Assembly: GCA_019420045.1 (NCBI GenBank)
Contig: JAHZHY010000081.1
Coordinates: forward strand, 1-8,101
Direction of reading: 5' to 3'
Length of the DNA: 8,101 bases
Source of the DNA: Clostridiales bacterium
Lineage (GTDB): Bacteria; Bacillota; Clostridia; Oscillospirales; Butyricicoccaceae
Shown: positions 1-7,700 of the stretch, in pieces
How the letters are laid out: every line of letters begins with the position of its first letter
How positions within the stretch are numbered: position 1 is the first letter of the stretch
Made by a program: the position numbers and the translations under genes
Notes under the pieces: model-generated
Seen by the model: the letters and a program-made list of their open reading frames with translations, nothing else
The model's database searches: none
What the model was told of the DNA's origin: nothing

Positions 1-541
1 CGTTGAATTCCCGGGCCGCCGCCACAGCCGGCCCAAGAGCCTCTTTGTCCTCTCCGGCGGGAAGGTGGTCGGTGCCGATGCTGGCCACCTGGCGGATCTC
101 CCCCGCTCCCATCTCCCGCAAGATGATCCGGGAAGTGCGAAAGGCACAGGAAGGATCTTTGGTGCTGCCGCCTCCCGTGAGCAGCACCAGCCCGCCTTTG
201 GTCTGTTCCCATCCGCTTCCCTGGTTTCGCCGGGCCATATACAAGGCCTGGAACCGGCTGCACAGTGAAAGCAGCGGGCCGGTGAGGGTGGAAAAATAAA
301 GAGGAGAAGCCAGCACCAGCACCTGGGCCTTGTTCACCTTCTCGTAGATCTCCTGCATCCCGTCGTTTATGACGCATCCTCCGCCTCCGGCACAGCGGCG
401 GCAGTCCACACAAGGGGACAGAGTCAATCTGTAAGCATCGATCTGCTCCACCTGTCCCTTGATTTCCCGGCAAAAGACCTGTATCAATGCGCTGGTGTCT
501 CCCCCTCTCCGGGGAGAACCGTTGAAAATCAATGTATACAC
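1..541 (-). CDS. Iron-sulfur flavoprotein (Isf-like), NADPH-dependent FMN reductase/flavodoxin-fold family, 3' end cut by window edge
   Basis: This frame is open from a GTG start at 541-539 to the left edge, giving 180 residues without a stop, so the C-terminus is missing. Seen: an N-terminal beta strand and FMN phosphate loop (NGSPRRGGDTS, residues 7-17). A compact four-cysteine cluster follows, CVDCRRCAGGGGC with Cys44, 47, 50 and 56, that is C-x2-C-x2-C-x5-C. Next is the flavodoxin-like core (VLVLASPLYFSTLTGPL, about residues 73-89). Known: this cysteine spacing and position match archaeal and clostridial iron-sulfur flavoproteins, where it binds a [4Fe-4S] cluster beside FMN. These are cytosolic electron-transfer proteins. 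The start is inferred: an in-frame stop (TAA) lies just upstream with no ATG in between, and AGAGG sits 11 nt before the GTG, a slightly long spacing. The gene is transcribed divergently from purA. Its physiological electron donor and acceptor cannot be read from the sequence; a plain flavodoxin-family oxidoreductase is the alternative call. Confidence 0.85.
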   Translation of the reverse strand, partial: MYTLIFNGSPRRGGDTSALIQVFCREIKGQVEQIDAYRLTLSPCVDCRRCAGGGGCVINDGMQEIYEKVNKAQVLVLASPLYFSTLTGPLLSLCSRFQALYMARRNQGSGWEQTKGGLVLLTGGGSTKDPSCAFRTSRIILREMGAGEIRQVASIGTDHLPAGEDKEALGPAVAAAREFN

Positions 542-585
542 CCTGCATCCGTCCTCTCCCGCCCGCAGGCGTCTGTTTGTTTTTT

Positions 586-614
586 AGTATACCAGCCTCT
601 TCTCCTCCCCGCAA
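586..614 (-). promoter_or_regulatory. Predicted sigma-A promoter for the minus-strand flavoprotein gene
   Basis: Read on the minus strand, a -35 element TTGCGG (614-609) and a -10 element TATACT (591-586) are 17 bp apart. The -10 is preceded by TGG, giving an extended -10 (TGnTATACT). Transcription would start near 579, about 38 nt before the GTG start at 541. The -10 is strong and the -35 is only partly consensus. The short leader contains a weak CGCC/GGCG hairpin and nothing else recognisable. Confidence 0.55.
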
Positions 615-660
615 TTCTCTTCCTTTCTGGTCAATCTGCTTTTTTTCCTCCGTCTTTCTT

Positions 661-678
661 CTTTGCTGCGCTGCAAAG
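661..678. promoter_or_regulatory. Imperfect 18-bp dyad, possible operator between the divergent promoters
   Basis: CTTTGCTGCGCTGCAAAG is symmetric at 16 of 18 positions: arms CTTTGC/GCAAAG around a T-GCGC-T core. It lies 43 bp upstream of the purA -35 element and 46 bp beyond the -35 of the divergent gene, where a repressor or activator could reach both. It has no run of T after it in either direction, so it is not a terminator. No regulator family is identified. With a single copy in the window this may be chance. Confidence 0.25.
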
Positions 679-721
679 TGACAAAAGTCCATGGAATATC
701 TGGGAAAAAAAGCAAAATCCC

Positions 722-750
722 TTGACGGGCACTTTAGCGTACTATATAAT
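722..750 (+). promoter_or_regulatory. Strong sigma-A promoter of the purA-purF-carAB operon
   Basis: A -35 element TTGACG (722-727) and a perfect -10 TATAAT (745-750) are separated by exactly 17 bp, inside the most AT-rich part of the window. This is near the housekeeping consensus. Transcription should start near 757-758, leaving a leader of about 106 nt before the purA ATG at 864. No other comparably good promoter was seen on the plus strand before purF or carA, so this is the likely driver of the whole gene row. Confidence 0.82.
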
Positions 751-756
751 TTATAA

Positions 757-825
757 AATGAACAAAGGCGTTCATTAAAGGGGAAAAGAAGAGTGCTTTT
801 GTCCTTTAATGGACGCCTGCTTTTT
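757..825 (+). promoter_or_regulatory. purA leader with mutually exclusive hairpins; putative transcription attenuator
   Basis: Seen: GGCGTTCATTAAAGG (767-781) pairs with CCTTTAATGGACGCC (803-817) over 15 bp, with one G-U pair. The helix continues past a G-G mismatch (783/801) with 784-788 pairing to 796-800, closing a 7-nt loop (789-795). TGCTTTTT follows at 818-825, a U-tract offset by three bases. An upstream hairpin, AATGAAC (757-763) with GTTCATT (770-776), uses bases 770-776 of the terminator's left arm, so the two cannot both form. It begins at the expected transcription start. Inferred: the large hairpin is a leaky intrinsic terminator and the small one an antiterminator, giving control of purA and the genes behind it. 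It does not match purine, ZTP or T-box riboswitch consensus that I can recognise. The purA Shine-Dalgarno (850-856) is outside the helix, so control would be on transcription rather than by hiding the RBS. Confidence 0.5.
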
Positions 826-863
826 GCAGCCAGATCATTTCGGAATATCGGGAGGAAACTGTT

Positions 864-2135
864 ATGCTTACTGCGATCACCGGCATCAACTGGGGCGATG
901 AAGGCAAGGGCCGCATGGTGGACCTTTTGTCGGAAAACTATGATATCGTCGTCCGCTATCAGGGGGGCAACAACGCCGGCCACACCGTGGTCAATCCCCT
1001 GGGCAAATTCATTCTGAACCTGTTGCCTTCGGGCATCCTGCGGCCGGAAGTGGTCAATGTGATGGGCAATGGCATGGTCATCGACCTGGAGCATCTGATG
1101 GGCGAAATCAAAAATCTCCAGGACGCCGGGGTGCCCGTCTCCCCCAAGAACCTGAAGATCAGCGACAAGGCTGTCATCTGCCTGCCTTATCACAAAATGC
1201 TGGACAACCTGGAAGAGGACCGGCTGGGCGACGCCAAGTTCGGCTCCACCCGCCGGGGCATCGCTCCGGTTTATGGGGACAAGTACATGAAGCGGGCGCT
1301 GCGCATGGGCGATCTGCTCCATCCCGCCGCCATGGAAAAGCGGCTGGAAAGCGCTGTGGAATGGAAAAACCTGCTGGTGGAAGGTGGCTATCACGCTGAG
1401 CCCATCACTGTGGAAAGCGTGATGAATTGGCTGCACACCTACGGCGATCCCCTGAAGGAATTTGTCTGCGATACCAGCGTCTACCTGGATCAGGCGGAAA
1501 AGGCCGGCAAGAAGATCCTGTTTGAAGCCCAGCTGGGCGCTTTGCGGGACATCGACTTCGGCATCTATCCCTACACCTCTTCTTCTTCCACCATCGCCGC
1601 CTATGCTCCCATCGGCGCAGGCATCCCCAACCACAAGCTGAGCAAGAGCATCGGCATTATGAAGGCCTATTCCTCCTGTGTGGGCGAAGGCCCCTTCACA
1701 GTGGAGCTGTTCGGCGAAGAAGCTGACCGTCTGCGGGAAGCCGGCGGCGAATACGGCGCTGCCACAGGCCGTCCCCGTCGGGTAGGTCCCTTTGACTGCG
1801 TGGCCTCCCGCTATGGCGTGCGGATGCAGGGCGCCGACGAGATCGCCCTGACCAAGCTGGATGTGCTGTCCTATCTGGACAAGATCCCCGTATGCGTGGG
1901 CTATCAGGTGAGCGACAAGCGCACCGACAACTTCCCCACCGGTGAGGATCTGGAAAACGCTAAACCCATCTATGACTACCTGCCTGGTTGGAAGTGCGAT
2001 ATTTCCCGCTGCCGCCGTGTACAGGATCTGCCCAAGGCTGCTCTGGACTACATCCACTATCTGGAGAAGGCTGTGGGCTGCCGGATTACCTATGTTTCCG
2101 TAGGGGCCGAGCGGGATCAGTACCTGGTTATGTAA
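864..2135 (+). CDS. purA: Adenylosuccinate synthetase
   Basis: PurA joins IMP and aspartate using GTP to give adenylosuccinate, the first of two steps from IMP to AMP, in the cytosol. The product is 423 residues, close to the usual 425-432. Seen: the N-terminal NWGDEGKGR loop (residues 9-17) with catalytic Asp12; GGNNAGHT with catalytic His40; STRRGIAP near residues 128-135; the aspartate-binding loop with Arg303 and Arg305 (ATGRPRR); and the guanine-recognising TKLD motif. The ATG at 864 is set by GGGAGGA (850-856), 7 nt upstream, and by alignment of the first strand with the family. The N-terminal TGINWGDEGKGR and the C-terminal half differ noticeably from E. coli and B. subtilis forms, but all key residues are kept. 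The gene is preceded by a strong promoter and a structured leader, and followed by a hairpin-rich gap before purF. Confidence 0.97.
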   Translation: MLTAITGINWGDEGKGRMVDLLSENYDIVVRYQGGNNAGHTVVNPLGKFILNLLPSGILRPEVVNVMGNGMVIDLEHLMGEIKNLQDAGVPVSPKNLKISDKAVICLPYHKMLDNLEEDRLGDAKFGSTRRGIAPVYGDKYMKRALRMGDLLHPAAMEKRLESAVEWKNLLVEGGYHAEPITVESVMNWLHTYGDPLKEFVCDTSVYLDQAEKAGKKILFEAQLGALRDIDFGIYPYTSSSSTIAAYAPIGAGIPNHKLSKSIGIMKAYSSCVGEGPFTVELFGEEADRLREAGGEYGAATGRPRRVGPFDCVASRYGVRMQGADEIALTKLDVLSYLDKIPVCVGYQVSDKRTDNFPTGEDLENAKPIYDYLPGWKCDISRCRRVQDLPKAALDYIHYLEKAVGCRITYVSVGAERDQYLVM

Positions 2136-2154
2136 AAATGCGGCTTTGCTGCCT

Positions 2155-2191
2155 GCCCGATTCGGGCCCCGGAACATTCTGCCGGGGCCCG
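2155..2191 (+). promoter_or_regulatory. GC-rich hairpin pair in the purA-purF gap
   Basis: CGGGCCCCGG (2163-2172) pairs perfectly with CCGGGGCCCG (2182-2191) over 10 bp around a 9-nt loop. A smaller hairpin, GCCCG (2155-2159) with CGGGC (2163-2167), competes for the same bases. There is no T-run directly after the large stem, so it is not a terminator by itself. It may act as an mRNA stabiliser or processing site at the end of purA, or as an alternative fold that affects the terminator-like hairpin just downstream. Which of these applies is inference. Confidence 0.45.
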
Positions 2192-2199
2192 GCTCCTGT

Positions 2200-2228
2200 C
2201 CGGCCCTTTTTCCAAAGGGCCGGCTTTT
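2200..2228 (+). terminator. Terminator-like hairpin between purA and purF
   Basis: CCGGCCCTTT (2200-2209) pairs perfectly with AAAGGGCCGG (2214-2223) around a 4-nt TTCC loop, followed by CTTTT (2224-2228). A 10-bp GC-rich stem plus a short U-tract fits an intrinsic terminator, though four Ts is weak. It sits 38 nt before the purF start. I see no good promoter between it and purF, so it more likely trims transcription (partial termination or attenuation) than ends it completely. Confidence 0.6.
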
Positions 2229-2266
2229 CAAAGAGTCTGTTTATTCCAAATGATGGAGGATCACCA

Positions 2267-3676
2267 ATGCTGGGAGAGAAATTACACGAAGAATGCGGCG
2301 TATTCGGGGTGCACATCAACACCCAGGAAGCCGCCGGTATCACTTACAACGCCCTGTCGGCTTTGCAGCACCGGGGCCAGGAAGGGGCCGGCATCGCCGT
2401 ACTTTCCAAAAACGCCATTCTGTGCCACAAAGATGTGGGGCTCGTCAGCGAAGTATTCAACGGTGAAACTTTGAAAAAGCTGCCCGCCTCCGGCATCGGC
2501 ATCGGCCATGTGCGCTATTCCACTACCGGCGGCAATATCTGTGCCAATGTACAGCCGGTGGTCACCGAATTCCTTCGGGGCCGCATCGCCATCGCCCACA
2601 ACGGCAACATCGTCAACGCCGGTGAACTGAAAGAGCTCCTCTCCCAGTACGGCTGCGCCTTTTCCGCCACCTCGGACAGCGAGGTCATTTCGGCTTTGAT
2701 CGCCTATGAGATCATCCGCAATGGCAACCTCCAGGTGGCCGTGACCGCGGCGGCCCGTCAGCTGCGAGGAGCTTTTTCTTTGATTATCCTCTCTTCGGAC
2801 GGCACCATGATCGCCGTGCGGGATGGCTGGGGCTTCCGCCCTCTCTGCCTGGGCGAAAACGACCACGGACATGCCATCGCCTCGGAAAGCTGCGCCTTGG
2901 ACAGCGCCGGTTTCCGCTTCATCCGGGACATCGAACCAGGCGAGATGGTTGTCATCGACCCCAACGGCAACCTGACGGCCTGCGAGATCCTGGAAAAGGA
3001 CAACAAGGGACTATGCATTTTTGAATATGTATATTTTGCCCGTCCCGACTCGGTGATCGACGGCCTGAGTGTCTACGAAGCCCGGTATAACATGGGTATC
3101 CAACTGGCCCGGGAATATCCTGTGGACGCCGACCTGGTATGCGGTGTGCCCGACAGCGGTCTGGAAGCCGCTATGGGCTATTCCCAGGAAAGCGGCCTGC
3201 CCTATATCCCCTGCTTTGTGAAAAACCGGTATATTGGCCGCAGCTTCATCTTCCCCTCTCAGTCCCAGCGGGATGCAGCCGTACGGCTGAAGCTCAACCC
3301 GGTGCGGGCCAATCTGGAAGGCAAGCGCATCGTTCTGGTGGACGACTCCATCGTCCGGGGCACCACCAGCGCCAAGATTGTGCGGATGCTCAAACAGGCC
3401 GGAGCCAAAGAAGTGCATATGCGCATTTCCGCCCCACCCTTCACCCATTCCTGCCACTTCGGCACTGACATCGACAGCGAGGAAAACCTGATTGCCAACA
3501 AAATGTCCATCCCGGAGATCTGCCAGCACATCGGCGCTGACAGCCTGGGCTATATCAGCATCAAGGGACTGAAAGAAGCCTGTCACACCAGCCGGGCCCG
3601 CTTCTGCACCGGTTGCTTCTCCGGCGAATATCCCATTGATGTGGGACAGGATCATCATAAAAACCAATTTGAATAA
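2267..3676 (+). CDS. purF: Amidophosphoribosyltransferase, [4Fe-4S] propeptide type
   Basis: PurF converts PRPP and glutamine to 5-phosphoribosylamine, the first committed step of purine synthesis and its main feedback point. The product is 469 residues (B. subtilis 476). Seen: a 9-residue propeptide before Cys10 (EECGVFG), which becomes the N-terminal nucleophile after cleavage; Ntn-glutaminase motifs GHVRYSTTG, AHNGNIVNA and SDSEV; and the PRPP loop VLVDDSIVRGTT (356-367). Cys250, Cys396, Cys447 and Cys450 match in spacing the four cluster cysteines of the B. subtilis enzyme, so an oxygen-sensitive [4Fe-4S] cluster is expected. The frame is open upstream to 1988 inside purA, but the start is placed at ATG 2267: GGAGGA (2255-2260) precedes it by 6 nt and Cys10 must be near the N-terminus. 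One oddity is RDGWGFRPL where most relatives have RDPxGxRPL. It is followed after 21 nt by carA, another glutamine-using enzyme. Confidence 0.97.
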   Translation: MLGEKLHEECGVFGVHINTQEAAGITYNALSALQHRGQEGAGIAVLSKNAILCHKDVGLVSEVFNGETLKKLPASGIGIGHVRYSTTGGNICANVQPVVTEFLRGRIAIAHNGNIVNAGELKELLSQYGCAFSATSDSEVISALIAYEIIRNGNLQVAVTAAARQLRGAFSLIILSSDGTMIAVRDGWGFRPLCLGENDHGHAIASESCALDSAGFRFIRDIEPGEMVVIDPNGNLTACEILEKDNKGLCIFEYVYFARPDSVIDGLSVYEARYNMGIQLAREYPVDADLVCGVPDSGLEAAMGYSQESGLPYIPCFVKNRYIGRSFIFPSQSQRDAAVRLKLNPVRANLEGKRIVLVDDSIVRGTTSAKIVRMLKQAGAKEVHMRISAPPFTHSCHFGTDIDSEENLIANKMSIPEICQHIGADSLGYISIKGLKEACHTSRARFCTGCFSGEYPIDVGQDHHKNQFE

Positions 3677-3697
3677 TCGGAAAAGGAGGGAATTGAT

Positions 3698-4777
3698 ATG
3701 GATCAAAAAGCCTATCTGGTTCTTCAGGACGGAACGGTGATGGAAGGCAAGGCCTTCGGCGCCGTAGGCAGCACCTGCGGCGAAACCGTTTTCACCACCG
3801 GTATGACCGGTTATCTGGAGACGCTCACCGATCCCAGCTATTACGGACAGATCGTGGTGCAGACCTTTCCCCTGGTGGGAAATTACGGGGTGATTCCCCC
3901 GGACTTTGAAAGCGGTAAGGTGCAGGTCAAGGGCTATATCGTGCGGGAATGGTGCCGCGAGCCCTCCAACTTCCGCTGCCAGGGAGATCTGGATGCCTTT
4001 TTGCAGCAAAGCGGCATTCCCGGCATCTACGGCATCGACACCCGCCGGCTGACTAAGCTGATCCGCCGCCAGGGCGTGATGAACGGCAAGATCACCCAGG
4101 ACATCTCCGATCTTCCCGGTATTCTGGAAGAACTGCGGGGATACACCATCCAGAATGCAGTGGAAAGCGTCACCTGCCAAAGCCCCCGCACCGATGCCCC
4201 GGAGGAGCCCCGGTTCCGGGTGGTGCTCATGGACTTCGGCGCCAAGGAGAACATCCGCCGCAGCCTGGTGAAAAGAGGCTGCGAGGTTCTCACTCTCCCG
4301 GCCCACACTCCGGCGGAGGAAGTGCTCTCCTATTCCCCCGATGGCATTATGCTCTCCAACGGCCCCGGCGACCCGGCGGAAAACACCCGGATCATCGGTG
4401 AGATCGGCAAACTCTATCAATCGGGCGTGCCCATTTTCGGCATCTGCCTGGGCCATCAGTTGCTGGCCCTGTCCCAGGGCGGCAAAACCGTCAAGCTGAA
4501 ATACGGCCACCGGGGTGCAAACCAGCCGGTGCGGGACATTTCCACCGGCCGGGTCTATATCACCAGCCAGAACCACGGCTACGCTGTGGACAGCGACGCT
4601 CTGCCCTCTCATGCTCAGGTGAGCATGGTCAATGCCAACGACGGCACCTGCGAAGGCATCGTCTATGAAAACGCCCCGGTGTTCACCGTCCAGTTCCATC
4701 CGGAAGCCTGCGGCGGCCCTCTGGATACCCAATTTCTCTTTGACCAATTTATCAAACGGATGGAGGAGATGCGATAA
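3698..4777 (+). CDS. carA: Carbamoyl-phosphate synthase small (glutaminase) subunit
   Basis: CarA hydrolyses glutamine and passes ammonia through a tunnel to CarB, which makes carbamoyl phosphate for pyrimidine and arginine synthesis. The product is 359 residues, typical for Firmicutes. Seen: an N-terminal CPSase small-chain domain (about residues 1-150, with [16 protein letters not shown] and GNYG) and a class I glutamine amidotransferase domain from about residue 170. The triad is complete: Cys250 in GICLGHQ, and His334 and Glu336 in [14 protein letters not shown] is also present. The triad lies exactly 19 residues earlier than in E. coli CarA. The ATG at 3698 is set by AGGAGG (3684-3689) with an 8-nt spacer. 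The gene sits 21 nt after purF and its stop overlaps the carB start (TAATG), which points to co-transcription and translational coupling. A single carAB pair next to purF cannot be assigned to arginine or pyrimidine use alone. Confidence 0.97.
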   Translation: MDQKAYLVLQDGTVMEGKAFGAVGSTCGETVFTTGMTGYLETLTDPSYYGQIVVQTFPLVGNYGVIPPDFESGKVQVKGYIVREWCREPSNFRCQGDLDAFLQQSGIPGIYGIDTRRLTKLIRRQGVMNGKITQDISDLPGILEELRGYTIQNAVESVTCQSPRTDAPEEPRFRVVLMDFGAKENIRRSLVKRGCEVLTLPAHTPAEEVLSYSPDGIMLSNGPGDPAENTRIIGEIGKLYQSGVPIFGICLGHQLLALSQGGKTVKLKYGHRGANQPVRDISTGRVYITSQNHGYAVDSDALPSHAQVSMVNANDGTCEGIVYENAPVFTVQFHPEACGGPLDTQFLFDQFIKRMEEMR

Positions 4778-7700
4778 TGCCCAGAAATCCCGATATCAAA
4801 AAAGTGCTGGTCATTGGCTCGGGCCCCATTGTCATCGGTCAGGCCGCCGAGTTTGACTACGCCGGCACCCAGGCCTGCCGGGCCTTGAAGGAAGAAGGGC
4901 TGGAGGTCATGCTCATCAACTCCAACCCGGCCACCATCATGACCGACGGCGTCATGGCCGACGAGATCTACATCGAACCGCTGACCCTGGACACCGTCAA
5001 GCGGATCATCGAAAAGGAAAAGCCCGACAGCCTGCTGTCCACCCTGGGCGGACAGACCGGCCTGAACCTGTCCATGGAACTGGCCAAAGACGGCTTCCTG
5101 GCGGCCCACAATGTGAAATTGCTGGGCGCCAATCCAGAGACCATCGACAAGGCCGAAGACCGGCAGGTGTTCAAAGACACCATGGAGAGCATCGGCCAGC
5201 CGGTGATCCCCTCCAAGGTAGTTACCGATCTGACAGGCGCTTTGTCTTTTGCCAAAGAGATCGGCTATCCTGTCATCGTCCGTCCCGCCTTCACCCTGGG
5301 CGGCAGCGGCGGCGGCATCGCCCAGAACGAAGAAGAACTGCGCCACATCGCCGCCACCGGTCTGCGTCTGTCTCCCATCACCCAGGTGCTCATTGAAAAG
5401 TGCATCTCCGGTTGGAAAGAAATCGAGTTTGAAGTGATGCGGGACAGTAAGGGTAATGTAATCACCGTCTGCTCCATGGAAAACTTCGACCCGGTAGGCG
5501 TTCACACCGGCGACAGCATTGTCATCGCCCCGGCAGTGACCCTCTCCGACAAAGAATACCAGATGCTCCGTTCGGCGGCCCTCAACATCATCACTGCCAT
5601 GGGCATCGAAGGCGGCTGCAACTGCCAGTTCGCCCTGAATCCGGACAGCTTCGAATATGCCGTCATCGAGGTCAATCCCCGCGTGTCCCGCTCCTCCGCC
5701 CTGGCCTCCAAAGCCACCGGCTATCCCATTGCCAAGGTGGCCGCCCTCATCGCCATCGGCTACACCCTGGACGAGATCACAAACGCCGTCACCGGCAAGA
5801 CCTGTGCCTGCTTTGAGCCCACACTGGACTATGTGGCCGTCAAGCTGCCCAAATGGCCTTTTGACAAGTTCGTCTATGCCAAGCGTCTGCTGGGCACCCA
5901 GATGAAGGCCACCGGCGAAGTGATGGCCATTGCCCAGAACTTCGAAAGCGCCATCCACAAGGCGGTGCGCGGTGCAGAGATCGGCCTTTCCAGCCTGACC
6001 CTGCCCAAACTGCAAAAGCTCACCGACGACGAGCTGCGGGCCCAGATCAGCGTGTGTGATGATGAGCGTCTGTTTGTCATCTATGAAGCGCTGAAGCGGG
6101 ATTTCACCCCTGAGGAAATCCACGACATCACCAAAATCGATCTGTGGTTTTTGCATAAACTCCAGAACATCGCCCGGTATGAAAACACCATCTGTGGCAC
6201 TCCGCTCACAGCAGAACAGTACCGGGAAGGAAAGCGTCTGGGCTTCCCGGACAAGGTGCTGGAAAGCATCTCCGGCTCCAAACTGCCCTGTCATCTGCCG
6301 GCCTCTTTCAAGATGGTAGACACCTGCGGCGCCGAATTTGACGCCGAGACACCCTACTTTTATTCCTGCTACGATGAAGAAAATGAGGCAGCCGAGTTCA
6401 TTGAAGAGCACCAGAGCAGCAAGGAGACGGTGATCGTCTTCGGCTCCGGCCCTATCCGCATCGGCCAGGGTATCGAGTTTGACTACGCTTCGGTCCACTG
6501 TGTCCGCTCCCTGAAAAAAGCCGGTTACGATGTGGTCATCGTCAACAACAACCCGGAAACGGTGTCCACCGACTTTGACACCGGCGACCGGCTGTATTTT
6601 GAACCCCTCACCCCGGAAGATGTGATGAACATCATCGAAACCGAAAAACCGGTGGGTGTTGTGGTGGCCTTCGGCGGCCAGACCGCCATCAAGCTGACCA
6701 ATTTCCTGGAAAGCCAGGGCGTGCGCATCCTGGGTACCCCGGCGGACAGCATCGACATGGCGGAAGACCGGGAGCGGTTTGACGCATTGCTGGAAAACCT
6801 GCACATCAGCCGTCCCAAGGGCCTGACTGTTATGACAAAAGAGGAAGCCCTGAACGCCGCCCGCAGCCTGGGCTATCCGGTGCTTATGCGGCCTTCCTAT
6901 GTGCTGGGCGGACAGAATATGATCATCGCCTTCAGCGATGAGGACATCGAAGAATACATGGGCATCATCCTGTCCCACAAGATCGAAAACCCGGTGCTCA
7001 TCGACAAATACCTTATGGGCATCGAGCTGGAAGTGGACGCCATCTGCGATGGGGAAGATGTGCTCATCCCCGGCATCATGGAACACATCGAGCGGGCTGG
7101 TGTCCACTCCGGCGACTCCATCGCCGTCTACCCCGCCTGGAACTTAAATGGCCTTCAGGTGGAAAAGATCATCTCCTACACCCGGGACCTGGCCCTGTCC
7201 ATGAACACCCGTGGTCTGGTGAACATCCAGTATCTGATCCACGAAGGGGAGATCTATGTCATCGAAGTCAATCCCCGCTCCTCCCGCACCATCCCTTATA
7301 TCAGCAAGGTCACCGGCGTGCCCATGGTGGATCTGGCCACCCGGGCCATGCTGGGCGAAAAGCTCAGCGACATGGGCTATGGCACAGGCCTTTATCCTCC
7401 GCCTCCCTATGTGGCGGTAAAGGTGCCGGTATTCAGCTTTGAAAAGCTCACCGATGTGGATGTGCAGCTGGGGCCGGAAATGAAGTCCACCGGCGAAGTG
7501 CTGGGCATTGGCAAAACTCTGGAAGAAGCCTTGTACAAAGGCCTGATCGGCGCCGGTTACCGGATGGAGCGCACCGGCGGCGTGCTGCTGACGGTGTGCG
7601 ACACCGACAAGCACGAAGTGGCCGCCCTGGCCCGGAAGTTTGATTCCCTGGGCTTTGAACTCTATGCCACTCAGGGCACAGCCCGGGTGCTGGAAGAAGC

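Noticed and set aside
3..299. A 98-codon plus-strand open frame near the left edge
   Set aside because: It is antisense to the flavoprotein gene, which has recognisable FMN and cysteine motifs; the translation shows no family features.
542..863. Purine, ZTP or T-box riboswitch upstream of purA
   Set aside because: None of the conserved core sequences I know for these classes is visible; the leader is too short and consists mainly of two overlapping simple hairpins.
793..1017. A plus-strand frame starting in the purA leader
   Set aside because: It overlaps purA in another frame, starts inside the loop of the leader hairpin and has no ribosome binding site.
1988..2266. N-terminal extension of purF into purA
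   Set aside because: PurF needs its nucleophilic cysteine close to the N-terminus, a good RBS precedes ATG 2267, and the extension overlaps the end of purA and the hairpins.
3011..4747. A 578-codon open frame on the minus strand opposite purF/carA
   Set aside because: Same cause: antisense shadow of well-identified genes, with low-complexity Gly/Ala/His-rich translation and no ribosome binding site.
4663..7107. An 814-codon open frame on the minus strand opposite carA/carB
   Set aside because: It mirrors the codon pattern of the high-GC carB gene, contains no recognisable domain, and the plus strand encodes CarB with all catalytic residues over the same bases.
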